Source: Betaproteobacteria bacterium
GTDB lineage: Bacteria; Pseudomonadota; Gammaproteobacteria; Burkholderiales; Burkholderiaceae_C
NCBI GenBank assembly: GCA_947453725.1
Contig: CANGHH010000009.1
Span: 124,001-188,000, forward strand
Direction: 5' to 3'
DNA length: 64,000 bases
Shown here one piece after another: positions 17,405 to 25,224 of this stretch (within the stretch, counting starts at the first letter, position 1; each line of letters opens with the position of its first letter). The position numbers and the translations under genes are program-made. The notes beneath the pieces are model-generated. The model did not search any database. It saw nothing but the letters and a program-made list of their open reading frames with translations, and was not told the DNA's origin.

Positions 17405-17746
17405 TCAGTTCAGCAGGGGGATGGACTTGGGGTCGGGCGCGGCCGGCCGGCTTTGCAGGTAGGCGTGGATGTCGGCCAGGTCGGCGTTGGGCAGGATCTT
17501 CTCGCTGTACGGCGGCATGGCCCCGCGCGTGTTGCGCACGAAGGCCGTGATGTAGGCCAGCGGCTTGGTGTTGGGCGCCAGCGGCAGGCCCGCCTGGCCG
17601 CCCTGGCCTTCGAAGCCGTGACATTGCCAGCAGCCGTTCTTGATGAAGGCGACCCGGCCCTTGTCGGCCGACTGGGCCTGCGCCGGGTTGGCGATCAGGG
17701 CCAGGCCCAGGGCGGCGCCGGCCAGCGTGGCGAACTTGAAATTCAT
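17405..17746 (-). CDS. Periplasmic class I cytochrome c (ThDP-cytochrome module)
   Basis: Small monohaem cytochrome of 113 residues with a Sec signal (residues 1-25, cleaving after AQA). Haem binding is CWQCH at 39-43 and the likely axial Met is Met77 in RGAMPPYSE. A clear AGGAG lies upstream of the ATG at 17746. It lies 17 bases after the first ThDP enzyme gene, which also carries an export signal, so it could take electrons from that enzyme in the periplasm. Electron partner and potential are inferred. Confidence 0.87.
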   Translation of the reverse strand: MNFKFATLAGAALGLALIANPAQAQSADKGRVAFIKNGCWQCHGFEGQGGQAGLPLAPNTKPLAYITAFVRNTRGAMPPYSEKILPNADLADIHAYLQSRPAAPDPKSIPLLN

Positions 17747-17763
17747 CTGCGTGCTCCTGGGGT

Positions 17764-19725
17764 TCAACGCGGTTGCGTCCACACGTTCAGCAGGGCCGGG
17801 TGGCCCGACTGCACCACGGCCACGGCTTCCTTCAGCGCGGCCTTCAGTTCGTTCGGGTCCTTGATCGGACCCTTGGCCCACCAGCCCATCGACTTGGCGA
17901 GCAGGTGGTATTCGATGTCGGGGTTCTCGATGCTGGTGCCGATCGGTCCCATGTCGGCGCCGTTGTTGACCTTGCGGTTGCGCATATTGGCCAGGCGCTG
18001 GACGTGCATGACTTCCTGGTGGTAGCCGCGGTTGTTGTGCATCACCGACAGCAGCGGGATCTTGTGCTTGGCCGCCGTCCACAGCACGCCGGGCGCGAAC
18101 ATCAGGTCGCCGTCGCTCTGGATGGCCACCGAGAAACGCCCCAGGTCCTTGTTGGCCAGCGCCGCGCCGACCGCCGCTGGCGCGCCGTAGCCGACGCCGT
18201 AGCCGCCTGAGCGGCCCAGCCAGTGGTGGTGCTTTTCCATCGGCCACAGGCGGTTGGGCCAGTCGCTGACATTGCCCTCCGAGGCCACCAGCGACCAGTC
18301 CAGGTGCTTGATGGCGTCGAAGGTTTCCATCACCAGCCGCGCGGTGCTGATCGGGCTGGCGTTCCAGGCCACGGCGGCGGCGGCGCGGGTGCGCAATTGC
18401 GCTTCGGCGTAGGCCTTCTTCGCCGGCTCGGCACGCTGCGCGATGACCGCCCTGCGTTCATTGGAGATGGCCGAGCGTACCGCCTCGATCAGCGCCGGCA
18501 TCGTGGCCTGCGCGTCGGCGGCCATCTGCACGTCGATGACCTGGAAGCGCTGGAAGTCCTGGTAGTTGGACTTCATGCTCAGGTCGCGCGAATTGATGCT
18601 GATCAGCTTGGCCTGCGGCAGCATGCGCGTGCCGTTGACGCCGTGGCCGTCGTTCTCGCCGTTGTCGGTGTAGGTGTTGACCGTGGCCCAGATGTCGGCC
18701 AGTTCCAGGCCGATGATGACGTCGGCCTGGGCCACCACGCCCGGGCCGCTGGCCAGGTAGTGGGTGCGCGGGAAGTTCATCCGGCTGCCCTGATCGACGA
18801 CCGCGGCCTGCAGCAGCTCGGCCAGCTGCACCACCAGGGCCACGCCCTCGGGCGTGCGGGCGGCGCGGTCGACCACGATCACCGGCCGTTCGGCACCGGC
18901 CAGCAGGCGTGCGGCTTCCTTGACCGCGCCGGTGTCGCCCTGCGGCGGGCTGGTCGGCACGTAGCGCGGGATGGTCGGCAGCTGCCCGCCATGGGGGTGC
19001 ACCGGTGCCATCTGCAGCGCGGCGTCGAGCGAGATCGCCACCGGGCCGTAGGGCGGCGTCATCGCGATCTTGTAGCCGCGCACGAAGCTCTGCGAGAAGT
19101 GCTGCAGGGAAACCGGCGCGTCGTCCCACTTGGTGTAGTCGCGGACCATCGCATTGATGTCCTGCGCGGCGTGGAAAGTGGGTACGCCGGGCGGGCGGTA
19201 GGCGGCATCCATGTCGTTGCCGCCGACGACGATCATCGGCACGCGGTCGCACCAGGCGTTGTAGATGGCCATCGACGCGTGCTGCAGGCCCACGGTGCCG
19301 TGGCACAGCGTCAGCAGCGGCTTGCCCGAGGCTTTGAAGTAGCCGTGGGCCATGGCCACCGCCGATTCCTCATGCATGCAGGTCAGGAACTCCGGCATGC
19401 GGTTCTCGCCGTAGTCGATCAGCGATTCGTGCAGCGCGCGGAAGCTGGACGCGCAGTTCGACGGCAGGTACTTGATGTCGAGCGACTTGATGACGTCGAC
19501 CATGAAGTCCGAACCCGGCTTGCCGGGGATGCGGGCCGGGTCGGGCGGCGTGCCGGCTTCCATCGCGGCGCCGTGCGCCGACGGCGGCAGCACCGCCGGC
19601 TTGGCTGCCGGTTCGGCGGCGCTGGCGCTGGCTGCCGGCGCCAGCACGGCGGCGGCGCCGCTGGCCATCACGCCACCGAGAAAGCCCCGGCGGGGCAATG
19701 TTTCAGGCGGATTCTTGTCGTTCAT
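17764..19725 (-). CDS. Tat-exported ThDP-dependent enzyme, copy 1
   Basis: Thiamine-diphosphate enzyme of the acetolactate synthase/benzoylformate decarboxylase superfamily, 653 residues. The N-terminus has PRRGFLGGVMASGAAA, a twin-arginine signal, followed by a proline-alanine linker to about residue 65. The pyrimidine domain holds the catalytic Glu119 in MHEESAVAMAHGY; the central domain is about 255-430. The cofactor motif runs from SDGD near 536 to HNNRGYH about 30 residues on. An exported enzyme of this family is unusual, because most act in the cytoplasm. Neighbours are c-type cytochromes, so oxidative decarboxylation of a 2-oxo acid with electrons passed to cytochrome c is my inference. 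GGAGA precedes the ATG. Confidence 0.85.
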   Translation of the reverse strand: MNDKNPPETLPRRGFLGGVMASGAAAVLAPAASASAAEPAAKPAVLPPSAHGAAMEAGTPPDPARIPGKPGSDFMVDVIKSLDIKYLPSNCASSFRALHESLIDYGENRMPEFLTCMHEESAVAMAHGYFKASGKPLLTLCHGTVGLQHASMAIYNAWCDRVPMIVVGGNDMDAAYRPPGVPTFHAAQDINAMVRDYTKWDDAPVSLQHFSQSFVRGYKIAMTPPYGPVAISLDAALQMAPVHPHGGQLPTIPRYVPTSPPQGDTGAVKEAARLLAGAERPVIVVDRAARTPEGVALVVQLAELLQAAVVDQGSRMNFPRTHYLASGPGVVAQADVIIGLELADIWATVNTYTDNGENDGHGVNGTRMLPQAKLISINSRDLSMKSNYQDFQRFQVIDVQMAADAQATMPALIEAVRSAISNERRAVIAQRAEPAKKAYAEAQLRTRAAAAVAWNASPISTARLVMETFDAIKHLDWSLVASEGNVSDWPNRLWPMEKHHHWLGRSGGYGVGYGAPAAVGAALANKDLGRFSVAIQSDGDLMFAPGVLWTAAKHKIPLLSVMHNNRGYHQEVMHVQRLANMRNRKVNNGADMGPIGTSIENPDIEYHLLAKSMGWWAKGPIKDPNELKAALKEAVAVVQSGHPALLNVWTQPR

Positions 19726-19766
19726 CGGGGTCTCCGTTGTCGTTCGCTGTTTTTCGATGTCGTTCG
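19716..19766. repeat. Three spaced copies of TGTCGTTC
   Basis: TGTCGTTC occurs at 19716, 19738 and 19758, about two helical turns apart, at and just upstream of the start of the first ThDP gene. The first copy encodes the start of that protein (Met-Asn-Asp). It may be a local duplication or a weak regulator site; no function can be shown. Confidence 0.25.
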
Positions 19767-19785
19767 ATGCTTCGGCCGGCGGGTT

Positions 19786-20085
19786 TCAACCGCCGCTCTT
19801 CACGTAATCCCACAAGGCCTTGATGTCCTCGGCCGAGAGCTGGCTCTGCCAGGCCGGCATGCCCTTGGCCGTGCCCTTGAGCACGGCCTGCTGGAAGCGC
19901 GTGGCCTCGGTGGCTGGAAACCGGCGCAGGTCGAAGGCCAGCCCGGCCGGCGCCTGCATCTGCTTGCCGTGGCATTTGGCGCAGTGCTCGTCGAAGATCT
20001 CGCGGCCGATGGCGGCGTCGTCGGCGTGGCCGGGCCCGGCGGCCAGCAGCCAGGCCGTTGCGAATCCGTAGACAGCGGCGCGCAT
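19786..20085 (-). CDS. Periplasmic class I cytochrome c (between the two ThDP genes)
   Basis: Monohaem cytochrome of 99 residues from the ATG at 20085. The signal peptide covers about residues 1-21 (ends GHA). Haem site CAKCH at 35-39, axial Met probably Met76 in KGMPAWQ; the C-terminus ALWDYVKSG is usual for small periplasmic cytochromes. It starts 4 bases after the stop of the second ThDP gene and lies 60 bases before the first, so the three are almost certainly on one message. Confidence 0.88.
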   Translation of the reverse strand: MRAAVYGFATAWLLAAGPGHADDAAIGREIFDEHCAKCHGKQMQAPAGLAFDLRRFPATEATRFQQAVLKGTAKGMPAWQSQLSAEDIKALWDYVKSGG

Positions 20086-20089
20086 CGCT

Positions 20090-22012
20090 TCAGGCCTTGC
20101 GCATGGCGTGGCCGCTGATCGCGGGTATCCAGGGCTGGTCGGTCCAGCCGATGCCGCGCCTGGCGGTCTGCACGTCGATGAGATAAGGCTTGCCGTCCAG
20201 CGTCGCGGCCTTGGCACGGGCCAGTGCGGCCTTCAGCTCCAGCGGGTTGTTCACGACCTCGCCCTTGACGCCGAAGCCGGCGGCAATCGAGGCCATGTTC
20301 ATGTCGGGTTTGCCGAGATAGCTGCCCACGTAATGGCCGGACTCCACCAGACGCCCCGAAGGCGCATTGGCAATCGTCCGCGTGTGCGGCCCGGCGTAGG
20401 CGTGGTTGTTGTAGACGATGGTGATGACGGGCAACTCCAGCCGCGCCATGTTCCACAGGGCGTGCGGCCCGAAGAGGAAGCTGCCGTCGCCGACCAGGCA
20501 GATCACCTGCTGCCTGGGCCGCGCCAGCTGCACCCCGGCGGCCGTGCCGACGCCCGATCCGAGGTGGCCGCCGTAGTAGAAGAAGAGTTCGCGCCCGCCG
20601 AGCGGGTTGAAGTTGAACGAATGCATGGCCACCGAACCGGCCTCGTGCACGACGATGGCGTCGGGGTCGGCGAACTGCGCCACTTCCCAGGTCACCCGGT
20701 CGGCGATCAGCGGCGCGTGGTTCCACTCGGGGTTGTTGACGATGCCCGCCCGCAGCACGCGGGCCTGCGTCGTGAAGGTCCGCACCTCGGCCGCGCGCGC
20801 GGCGGCGCGGGCGTGCAGGGCCGGCGTCATCAGCTGCTCGACGGCGGCGATCAGGTCGTCCAGGCCCAGACCGACATCGGCCACCAGGGGCACGTCGGTG
20901 CTCATCACCTTGCCCATGTTGTTGTAGTCGATGCGCATGTCGATGAACTTGACGCCGCGCGCAACGATCGGGCTGTTGCCGTTGTGCTGCATCTTGTTGC
21001 CGACATTGATCACCAGGTCGTGGTTCTTCGGCCAGCTGATCGAGGCCAGCGTGCCGGCCGGCGCGTTGCCGACCCACAGCGGGTGCGCCTCGGGGAAGTT
21101 GGCCCACAGCTGGCGCATCTGCGTCACCGGCAGGCCCAGCAGCTCGGCCAGGCGCACGGCCTGCCCGACAGCCTTGGCCTTGGTGACCTCGTCGCCCACC
21201 ACCAGCACCGGCATCCGGGCTTCGACCAGCAGACGGGCGGCGCGCTCCACCTCGGTCGGGTTGGGCCGCACGCGCATCCGCGTGTCGAAGTGGCTCTGCT
21301 GGATGATCTCGGTGCGGGTGCGCTCTTCGGTGTAGTCGGAATGCCAGGTCAGGTAGGCCGGCCCATGCGGCGGCGTCCAGGCAGTCTTGAAGGCATGGCG
21401 CACGGTCTCGGCAATCATCGCCGGGCCGCGCGCGGCCCACGAATACTTGGTCAGCGGTTGCAGCACCTGTTCCTGGTTGGCAATCTCCTCGAAGCCGTCG
21501 CGCCCGGCGCGGCGCGAGCTGTCGGTGCGGTAGGAATAGACCACCAGCGGCGTCTGTTCCTTGTAGGCGTTGAAGACCTGGCCCATCGCGTTCATCAGGC
21601 CGACCGAGCCGGCCTGCATCACGATGGTCGGTTGTTGCGAAGCCTTGGTGTAGCCGGCGGCCATCGCCGCGCCCGGGCCTTCGTGCGGCGTCAGGATGTA
21701 CTTCAGCTGCGGCCGGTCGACCAGCGCCTCGTAGAACTGCGCGTCCTCGCTGGCCGAGTTGCCGAAGACGTACTGCACGCCGCAGCCGATCAGCTGCTCG
21801 GCGAAGCAGGCGCCGCCGGTGCCGGTGAAGCTCTTGACGGGCGGCGTTGCGCCGCCCGCCGGCAGCGCGGGCGTCTGCGCCTGCGCGGCGTTGTTCACCG
21901 ATGACAGCACGGCCTCGGCCGCAGCCAGCGTGACGCCGGCGGTCTTCAGGTTGTCGAGAAAGCCGCGCCGCGAGATGGCCTTCGACAGATAACCCTGGAC
22001 GAGGTCTCTCAT
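20090..22012 (-). CDS. Tat-exported ThDP-dependent enzyme, copy 2
   Basis: Second thiamine-diphosphate enzyme, 640 residues, clearly divergent from copy 1. A twin-arginine signal is present: ISRRGFLDNLK at 13-23 followed by a hydrophobic stretch and NAAQAQ near 41-46. Catalytic Glu111 lies in TPHEGPGAAMAAGY; the cofactor motif runs from GDGSFLFG near 507 to YNNHAY about 28 residues later. The ATG at 22012 overlaps the upstream cytochrome stop (ATGA). The two ThDP proteins may form a mixed complex or act on related substrates. Substrate unknown; an aryl or alkyl 2-oxo acid fits the family. Confidence 0.85.
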   Translation of the reverse strand: MRDLVQGYLSKAISRRGFLDNLKTAGVTLAAAEAVLSSVNNAAQAQTPALPAGGATPPVKSFTGTGGACFAEQLIGCGVQYVFGNSASEDAQFYEALVDRPQLKYILTPHEGPGAAMAAGYTKASQQPTIVMQAGSVGLMNAMGQVFNAYKEQTPLVVYSYRTDSSRRAGRDGFEEIANQEQVLQPLTKYSWAARGPAMIAETVRHAFKTAWTPPHGPAYLTWHSDYTEERTRTEIIQQSHFDTRMRVRPNPTEVERAARLLVEARMPVLVVGDEVTKAKAVGQAVRLAELLGLPVTQMRQLWANFPEAHPLWVGNAPAGTLASISWPKNHDLVINVGNKMQHNGNSPIVARGVKFIDMRIDYNNMGKVMSTDVPLVADVGLGLDDLIAAVEQLMTPALHARAAARAAEVRTFTTQARVLRAGIVNNPEWNHAPLIADRVTWEVAQFADPDAIVVHEAGSVAMHSFNFNPLGGRELFFYYGGHLGSGVGTAAGVQLARPRQQVICLVGDGSFLFGPHALWNMARLELPVITIVYNNHAYAGPHTRTIANAPSGRLVESGHYVGSYLGKPDMNMASIAAGFGVKGEVVNNPLELKAALARAKAATLDGKPYLIDVQTARRGIGWTDQPWIPAISGHAMRKA

Positions 22013-22371
22013 GGCTGGCTCCGCGGTGCGAAGCGCGGCACCGTGGTGCCGTAGTCGGTGGCCAGGAAAGCGGCCATCTGACGGATGTCCTCGCCGCTCC
22101 ACACCGCGCCGCGCGCCACCATGCGGTAGAGCGTCGCTTCCCAGCCGCGGGCGTCCAGACGCTGGTCACGCCAGATCGATTCGGTGTGGCACTGGAAGCA
22201 TTTGCCCATCGTCATCTCGCGGCCCGGGTGCGGCGGCACGGCCGGCGCTGAAGCCGCCGGCAGGGCCGCGGCGGCCGGCGCTGCGCGGGCCGGCGCGGCG
22301 TCCTGCGCCAAGGCTGATCCGGCGCAAGCCAGCAGCAGCGCAAACAAAGTCCCGGGGCGGTCGATCGGCAT
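22009..22371 (-). CDS. Periplasmic cytochrome c with Ala/Pro-rich linker
   Basis: Monohaem cytochrome of 120 residues. Signal peptide about 1-22 (ending ALAQ), then an Ala/Pro-rich linker to about residue 50, haem site CFQCH at 58-62, and possible axial Met84 in LYRMVARG. The C-terminal AAFLATDYG resembles small cytochrome subunits of periplasmic dehydrogenases such as sulfite dehydrogenase. It is coupled to the second ThDP gene by a 4-base overlap, the closest pairing in the module. Confidence 0.85.
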   Translation of the reverse strand: MPIDRPGTLFALLLACAGSALAQDAAPARAAPAAAALPAASAPAVPPHPGREMTMGKCFQCHTESIWRDQRLDARGWEATLYRMVARGAVWSGEDIRQMAAFLATDYGTTVPRFAPRSQP

Positions 22372-22394
22372 CGGTGTCTCCTCGTTGCTCGCCG

Positions 22395-22420
22395 GGCTGC
22401 GGCGGTCGGCCGCCGCAGCC
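22395..22420. other. Strong intercistronic hairpin
   Basis: In the 83-base gap between the Rieske small-subunit gene and the first cytochrome gene, an 11-base perfect GC stem (22395-22405 with 22410-22420) closes a TCGG loop. No U-run follows on the minus strand, so a processing, stability or attenuation element is more likely than a full terminator. It divides the operon into a ring-cleavage half and a ThDP/cytochrome half. Confidence 0.5.
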
Positions 22421-22454
22421 TGGTCTTCACAGGGTCATTCCTTGGCGGCTGCCA

Positions 22455-22961
22455 TCACAGGATGAAACTCACCAGCCCCATCGCGCCCAGTTCGTGGGCG
22501 TCGAGCACGGCCTGGCGCTGGACGATGCGCAGGCCGTCGGGCGTGGCGCGCAGCCGGTGGCGGTACTGGCCGACGAAGGTGCGGATGTCGGCGTTGCGGC
22601 GGTGGCGGTAGACGATGAAATTGGCTTCGATGGCCAGTTCGTCGTCGCGGCCTTCGGGTGCGCGCGCCGTGATGCGCACATTGCCGATCAGCCGCCGGGT
22701 GCGCGAGTGCGGGAATTCGGCGTGCGCGTTGCGGTCCTTCAGGCGCAGCACCCGTTCGCGGATGCGCCGGATGTCGTCGGCGACCATGAACAGCGCGTCG
22801 GCCGGCGCCGAGTCGGGTGCGTCGTTGCTGGGCACGCGGTAGGTGGCGTCGTCGGTCAGCAGGGTCAGCCAGTCGTCGAGCCGCCAGTCGTCGAGCAAGG
22901 CGGCTTCCTCGAACAGGAAATCCTCGACCTGGGCGCGGGTGATGTCGGCGGCCGCGCTCAC
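22455..22961 (-). CDS. Aromatic-ring-hydroxylating oxygenase, small subunit
   Basis: Beta subunit of a Rieske non-haem iron oxygenase, 168 residues, cone-shaped NTF2-like fold with structural role. Starts with GTG at 22961, overlapping the large-subunit stop (GTGA). Family features: VEDFLFEEAALLDDWRLDDW at the N-terminus, DATYRVPSND, RTRRLIGNVRI, and AIEANFIVYRHRRN. It pairs with the large subunit encoded just upstream. Cytoplasmic. Confidence 0.88.
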   Translation of the reverse strand: MSAAADITRAQVEDFLFEEAALLDDWRLDDWLTLLTDDATYRVPSNDAPDSAPADALFMVADDIRRIRERVLRLKDRNAHAEFPHSRTRRLIGNVRITARAPEGRDDELAIEANFIVYRHRRNADIRTFVGQYRHRLRATPDGLRIVQRQAVLDAHELGAMGLVSFIL

Positions 22962-24241
22962 GCGACATCTCCCATCAGCTCGGCCCATTGCAGCCAGAAG
23001 GCCCGCAGGTGCAACTCGTCGGTGTTCAGCTGCTCGCCTTCCTTGGCCATGCCGCGCGACATCACGCTCCACGGCACTTCGCGCCACGAGGCCAGGCCCA
23101 GCTGCACCGATTCCAGCGCTTCCACGTCGTCGGGCGTGGCGAAGCCACCGGGGCCGTAGAAGGTCAGGAAGCTGTCCAGCCGAACGGCCCGCGCGGCCGG
23201 CGTTTCTTCCACCGGGCCCAGCGCCCAGGCGCGGACCTGCATCAGGTTGGCGGCGCGCGGCTGGAAGCTGCGGATGGTCACCGAGGAACCGTCGTTGATC
23301 ACCAGGTTCGGGAAGACGACCAGGTTGCGGTTGGTGTCGGCCACGCGGGTGGCGCGGGCCTCGCCCAGGCGCGCGAAGAGCTCGGCGCGGATGCTGTCGA
23401 TCTCGGGCCTGGCGGCTTCGCCGTAGAGCGGGATCCACTTGGCGACCGGCCGGCCGCGGAAGTTGACGTTGTCGATCACCGCGTGGCCGTTGCCCAGCGC
23501 CTTGCCGATGCCGTGCGCCGGCATGGTCGCGCCGACCTGCGACTTGTCGGGCCGCTTGATCTCGACCCCCGAACGCTTCATGTAGTTCAGCCAGGTGCTG
23601 TGCGTCGTCATCAGGTGGTAGTCGTCGAAGCTGTTCTCCACCAGCAGCTTCCAGTTCGCCTTCATGTCGTATTCCTGCGTGCCGCGGATGACCTCCATGC
23701 GGCCCGACGGCGACTGGTCGACGATCAGGTCGAGGTACTCCTTGGCGCCGGCCAGGTAGTCGACCAGCGGCTGGGCGTCCGGGTTGAACGACAGGAAGAC
23801 GAAGCCCTGGTAGCTGGCGACGTGCGGTGGTTCGGCCAGGCCCAGCTTGCAGCGGTCGAAGCTCGGCGGATAGCTCGCCGCGCCGGGGACGCCGTCGAGT
23901 TCGCCGTCGCGGTTGTACGACCAGCCGTGGTAGAAGCAGAAGAAGCCCTTGGCATTGCCTTCGGGTTCGCGGCAGACGATGGCGCCGCGGTGGCGGCAGA
24001 CGTTCAGGTAGGCGCGGATCTCGCCTTTCGAATCGCGGCAGAAGATGATCGGTCGGCCGCAGACGTCGCGGGTCTTGAAGTCGCCCGGTTCGCGGACTTC
24101 CGATTCATGGCCGACGTAGAGCCAGCAGGTGTCGAAGATGCGGCGCATCTCGGCTTCGAAGACGGCCGGGTCGACCAGCGCACGGCGGTTGACCTGGAAG
24201 TCCTGGTTCGCCGGGGAGTGGATGACGAATTCGGGTTTCAT
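22958..24241 (-). CDS. Aromatic-ring-hydroxylating oxygenase, large subunit
   Basis: Catalytic alpha subunit of a Rieske oxygenase, 427 residues from the ATG at 24241. A TTG at 24256 that overlaps the upstream stop is an alternative start. The Rieske cluster ligands are CRH at 82-84 and CFYH at 102-105. The mononuclear iron site is in NSFDDYHLMTTH. Because gentisate-dioxygenase and fumarylpyruvate-hydrolase-like genes directly precede it, salicylate 5-hydroxylation to gentisate is a reasonable guess, but related anthranilate or p-cumate oxygenases look similar. No ferredoxin or reductase gene is seen nearby. Confidence 0.85.
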   Translation of the reverse strand: MKPEFVIHSPANQDFQVNRRALVDPAVFEAEMRRIFDTCWLYVGHESEVREPGDFKTRDVCGRPIIFCRDSKGEIRAYLNVCRHRGAIVCREPEGNAKGFFCFYHGWSYNRDGELDGVPGAASYPPSFDRCKLGLAEPPHVASYQGFVFLSFNPDAQPLVDYLAGAKEYLDLIVDQSPSGRMEVIRGTQEYDMKANWKLLVENSFDDYHLMTTHSTWLNYMKRSGVEIKRPDKSQVGATMPAHGIGKALGNGHAVIDNVNFRGRPVAKWIPLYGEAARPEIDSIRAELFARLGEARATRVADTNRNLVVFPNLVINDGSSVTIRSFQPRAANLMQVRAWALGPVEETPAARAVRLDSFLTFYGPGGFATPDDVEALESVQLGLASWREVPWSVMSRGMAKEGEQLNTDELHLRAFWLQWAELMGDVA

Positions 24242-24252
24242 CGCGACGGCTT

Positions 24253-25224
24253 TCAAAGGTGTTCCTCGCGCCAGTAGCCCAGCGCTTCCTGCGCGGCGCG
24301 GTCGGAAAAGCTGAAGAGAAAACTGTCTTCGTCGGCTTCCAGGCGATAGGGTTCCCAGGCCGGCACGACCAGGGTGTCGTGCGGCTGCAGCTCATGGACA
24401 CGGCCACCGGTTTCGACACGGCAGGCGCCGCTCGCCAGGTTGAAGACCTGGCCTTCGGTGCTGCGGTAGGCCAGGCCGCGAAAACCGGCCGGCAGCAGCT
24501 GCATGCAGGCCGACATCGTCAGGAAAGCGTGGCTGCCGGTGGCCGGACTGGCATAGCGCAGGCGGTGGCCGTGCACCGGGTCGGCGGCCGACGGCGCCAT
24601 CGCGCGCAGCTGGGCGCAGGTGTCTTCGAAGCGGAAGACCAGCAGGCTGTTCTGCGCATCCACCACCGGGTGCTTGTCGTCCGGGTGGTTCTCGCGGAAA
24701 TGCGCACCCAGGAGTTGCGCGAAGGGCGTGTCCAGCCCGTCCAGCCAGACCACCGGACCCTGGCCCAGGTTGCCGTGGTCGTGCCAGGCCCAGGGCGGCG
24801 TGATGACGAAATCGCCGGGCTCGATCGCGATGCGTTCGCCGGCGACGGCCAGGTAGGCACCCGAGCCTTCGACGACGAAGCGCAGGGCGGCGGGCGTGTG
24901 GCGGTGCGAGGGCGCGACCTCGCCGGGCAGGATGATCTGCAAGCCCGCGTACAGCGAATTCGTGATGAAGGAGGTGCCGCGCAAGGCCGGGTTCTCCATC
25001 ACCAGCACGCGGCGTTCGGCCTGCTTCTTGGTGATCAGCTCGGCGCTCTGCGCCAGCAGCGGCCGCAGGTCGGCGTAGCGCCAGATGGCGGGCAGGCAGT
25101 CGGAACCGGGCACCAGCCGCGCCTTGCGTTCCCACAGCGGCGACAGGTCGAGCTTCGAGATGTCGGCCGAGAACGCGGTGAGTGCCGAGGCGGCCGCTGG
25201 GGCCGCCGCCGCCTCGCCGCTCAT
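24253..25224 (-). CDS. Gentisate 1,2-dioxygenase-like bicupin
   Basis: Iron(II) ring-cleavage dioxygenase with two cupin domains, 323 residues, slightly shorter than most gentisate dioxygenases (about 345-380). The first cupin shows PGEVAPSHRHTPAALRFVVEG and ITPPWAWHDHGN (iron-ligand histidines); the second, C-terminal cupin (VHELQPHDTLVVPAWEPYRL) lacks a full metal triad, as in the family. Expected reaction is gentisate plus O2 to maleylpyruvate. 1-hydroxy-2-naphthoate and salicylate 1,2-dioxygenases share the fold. Its ATG overlaps the upstream hydrolase stop (ATGA). Confidence 0.85.
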   Translation of the reverse strand: MSGEAAAAPAAASALTAFSADISKLDLSPLWERKARLVPGSDCLPAIWRYADLRPLLAQSAELITKKQAERRVLVMENPALRGTSFITNSLYAGLQIILPGEVAPSHRHTPAALRFVVEGSGAYLAVAGERIAIEPGDFVITPPWAWHDHGNLGQGPVVWLDGLDTPFAQLLGAHFRENHPDDKHPVVDAQNSLLVFRFEDTCAQLRAMAPSAADPVHGHRLRYASPATGSHAFLTMSACMQLLPAGFRGLAYRSTEGQVFNLASGACRVETGGRVHELQPHDTLVVPAWEPYRLEADEDSFLFSFSDRAAQEALGYWREEHL

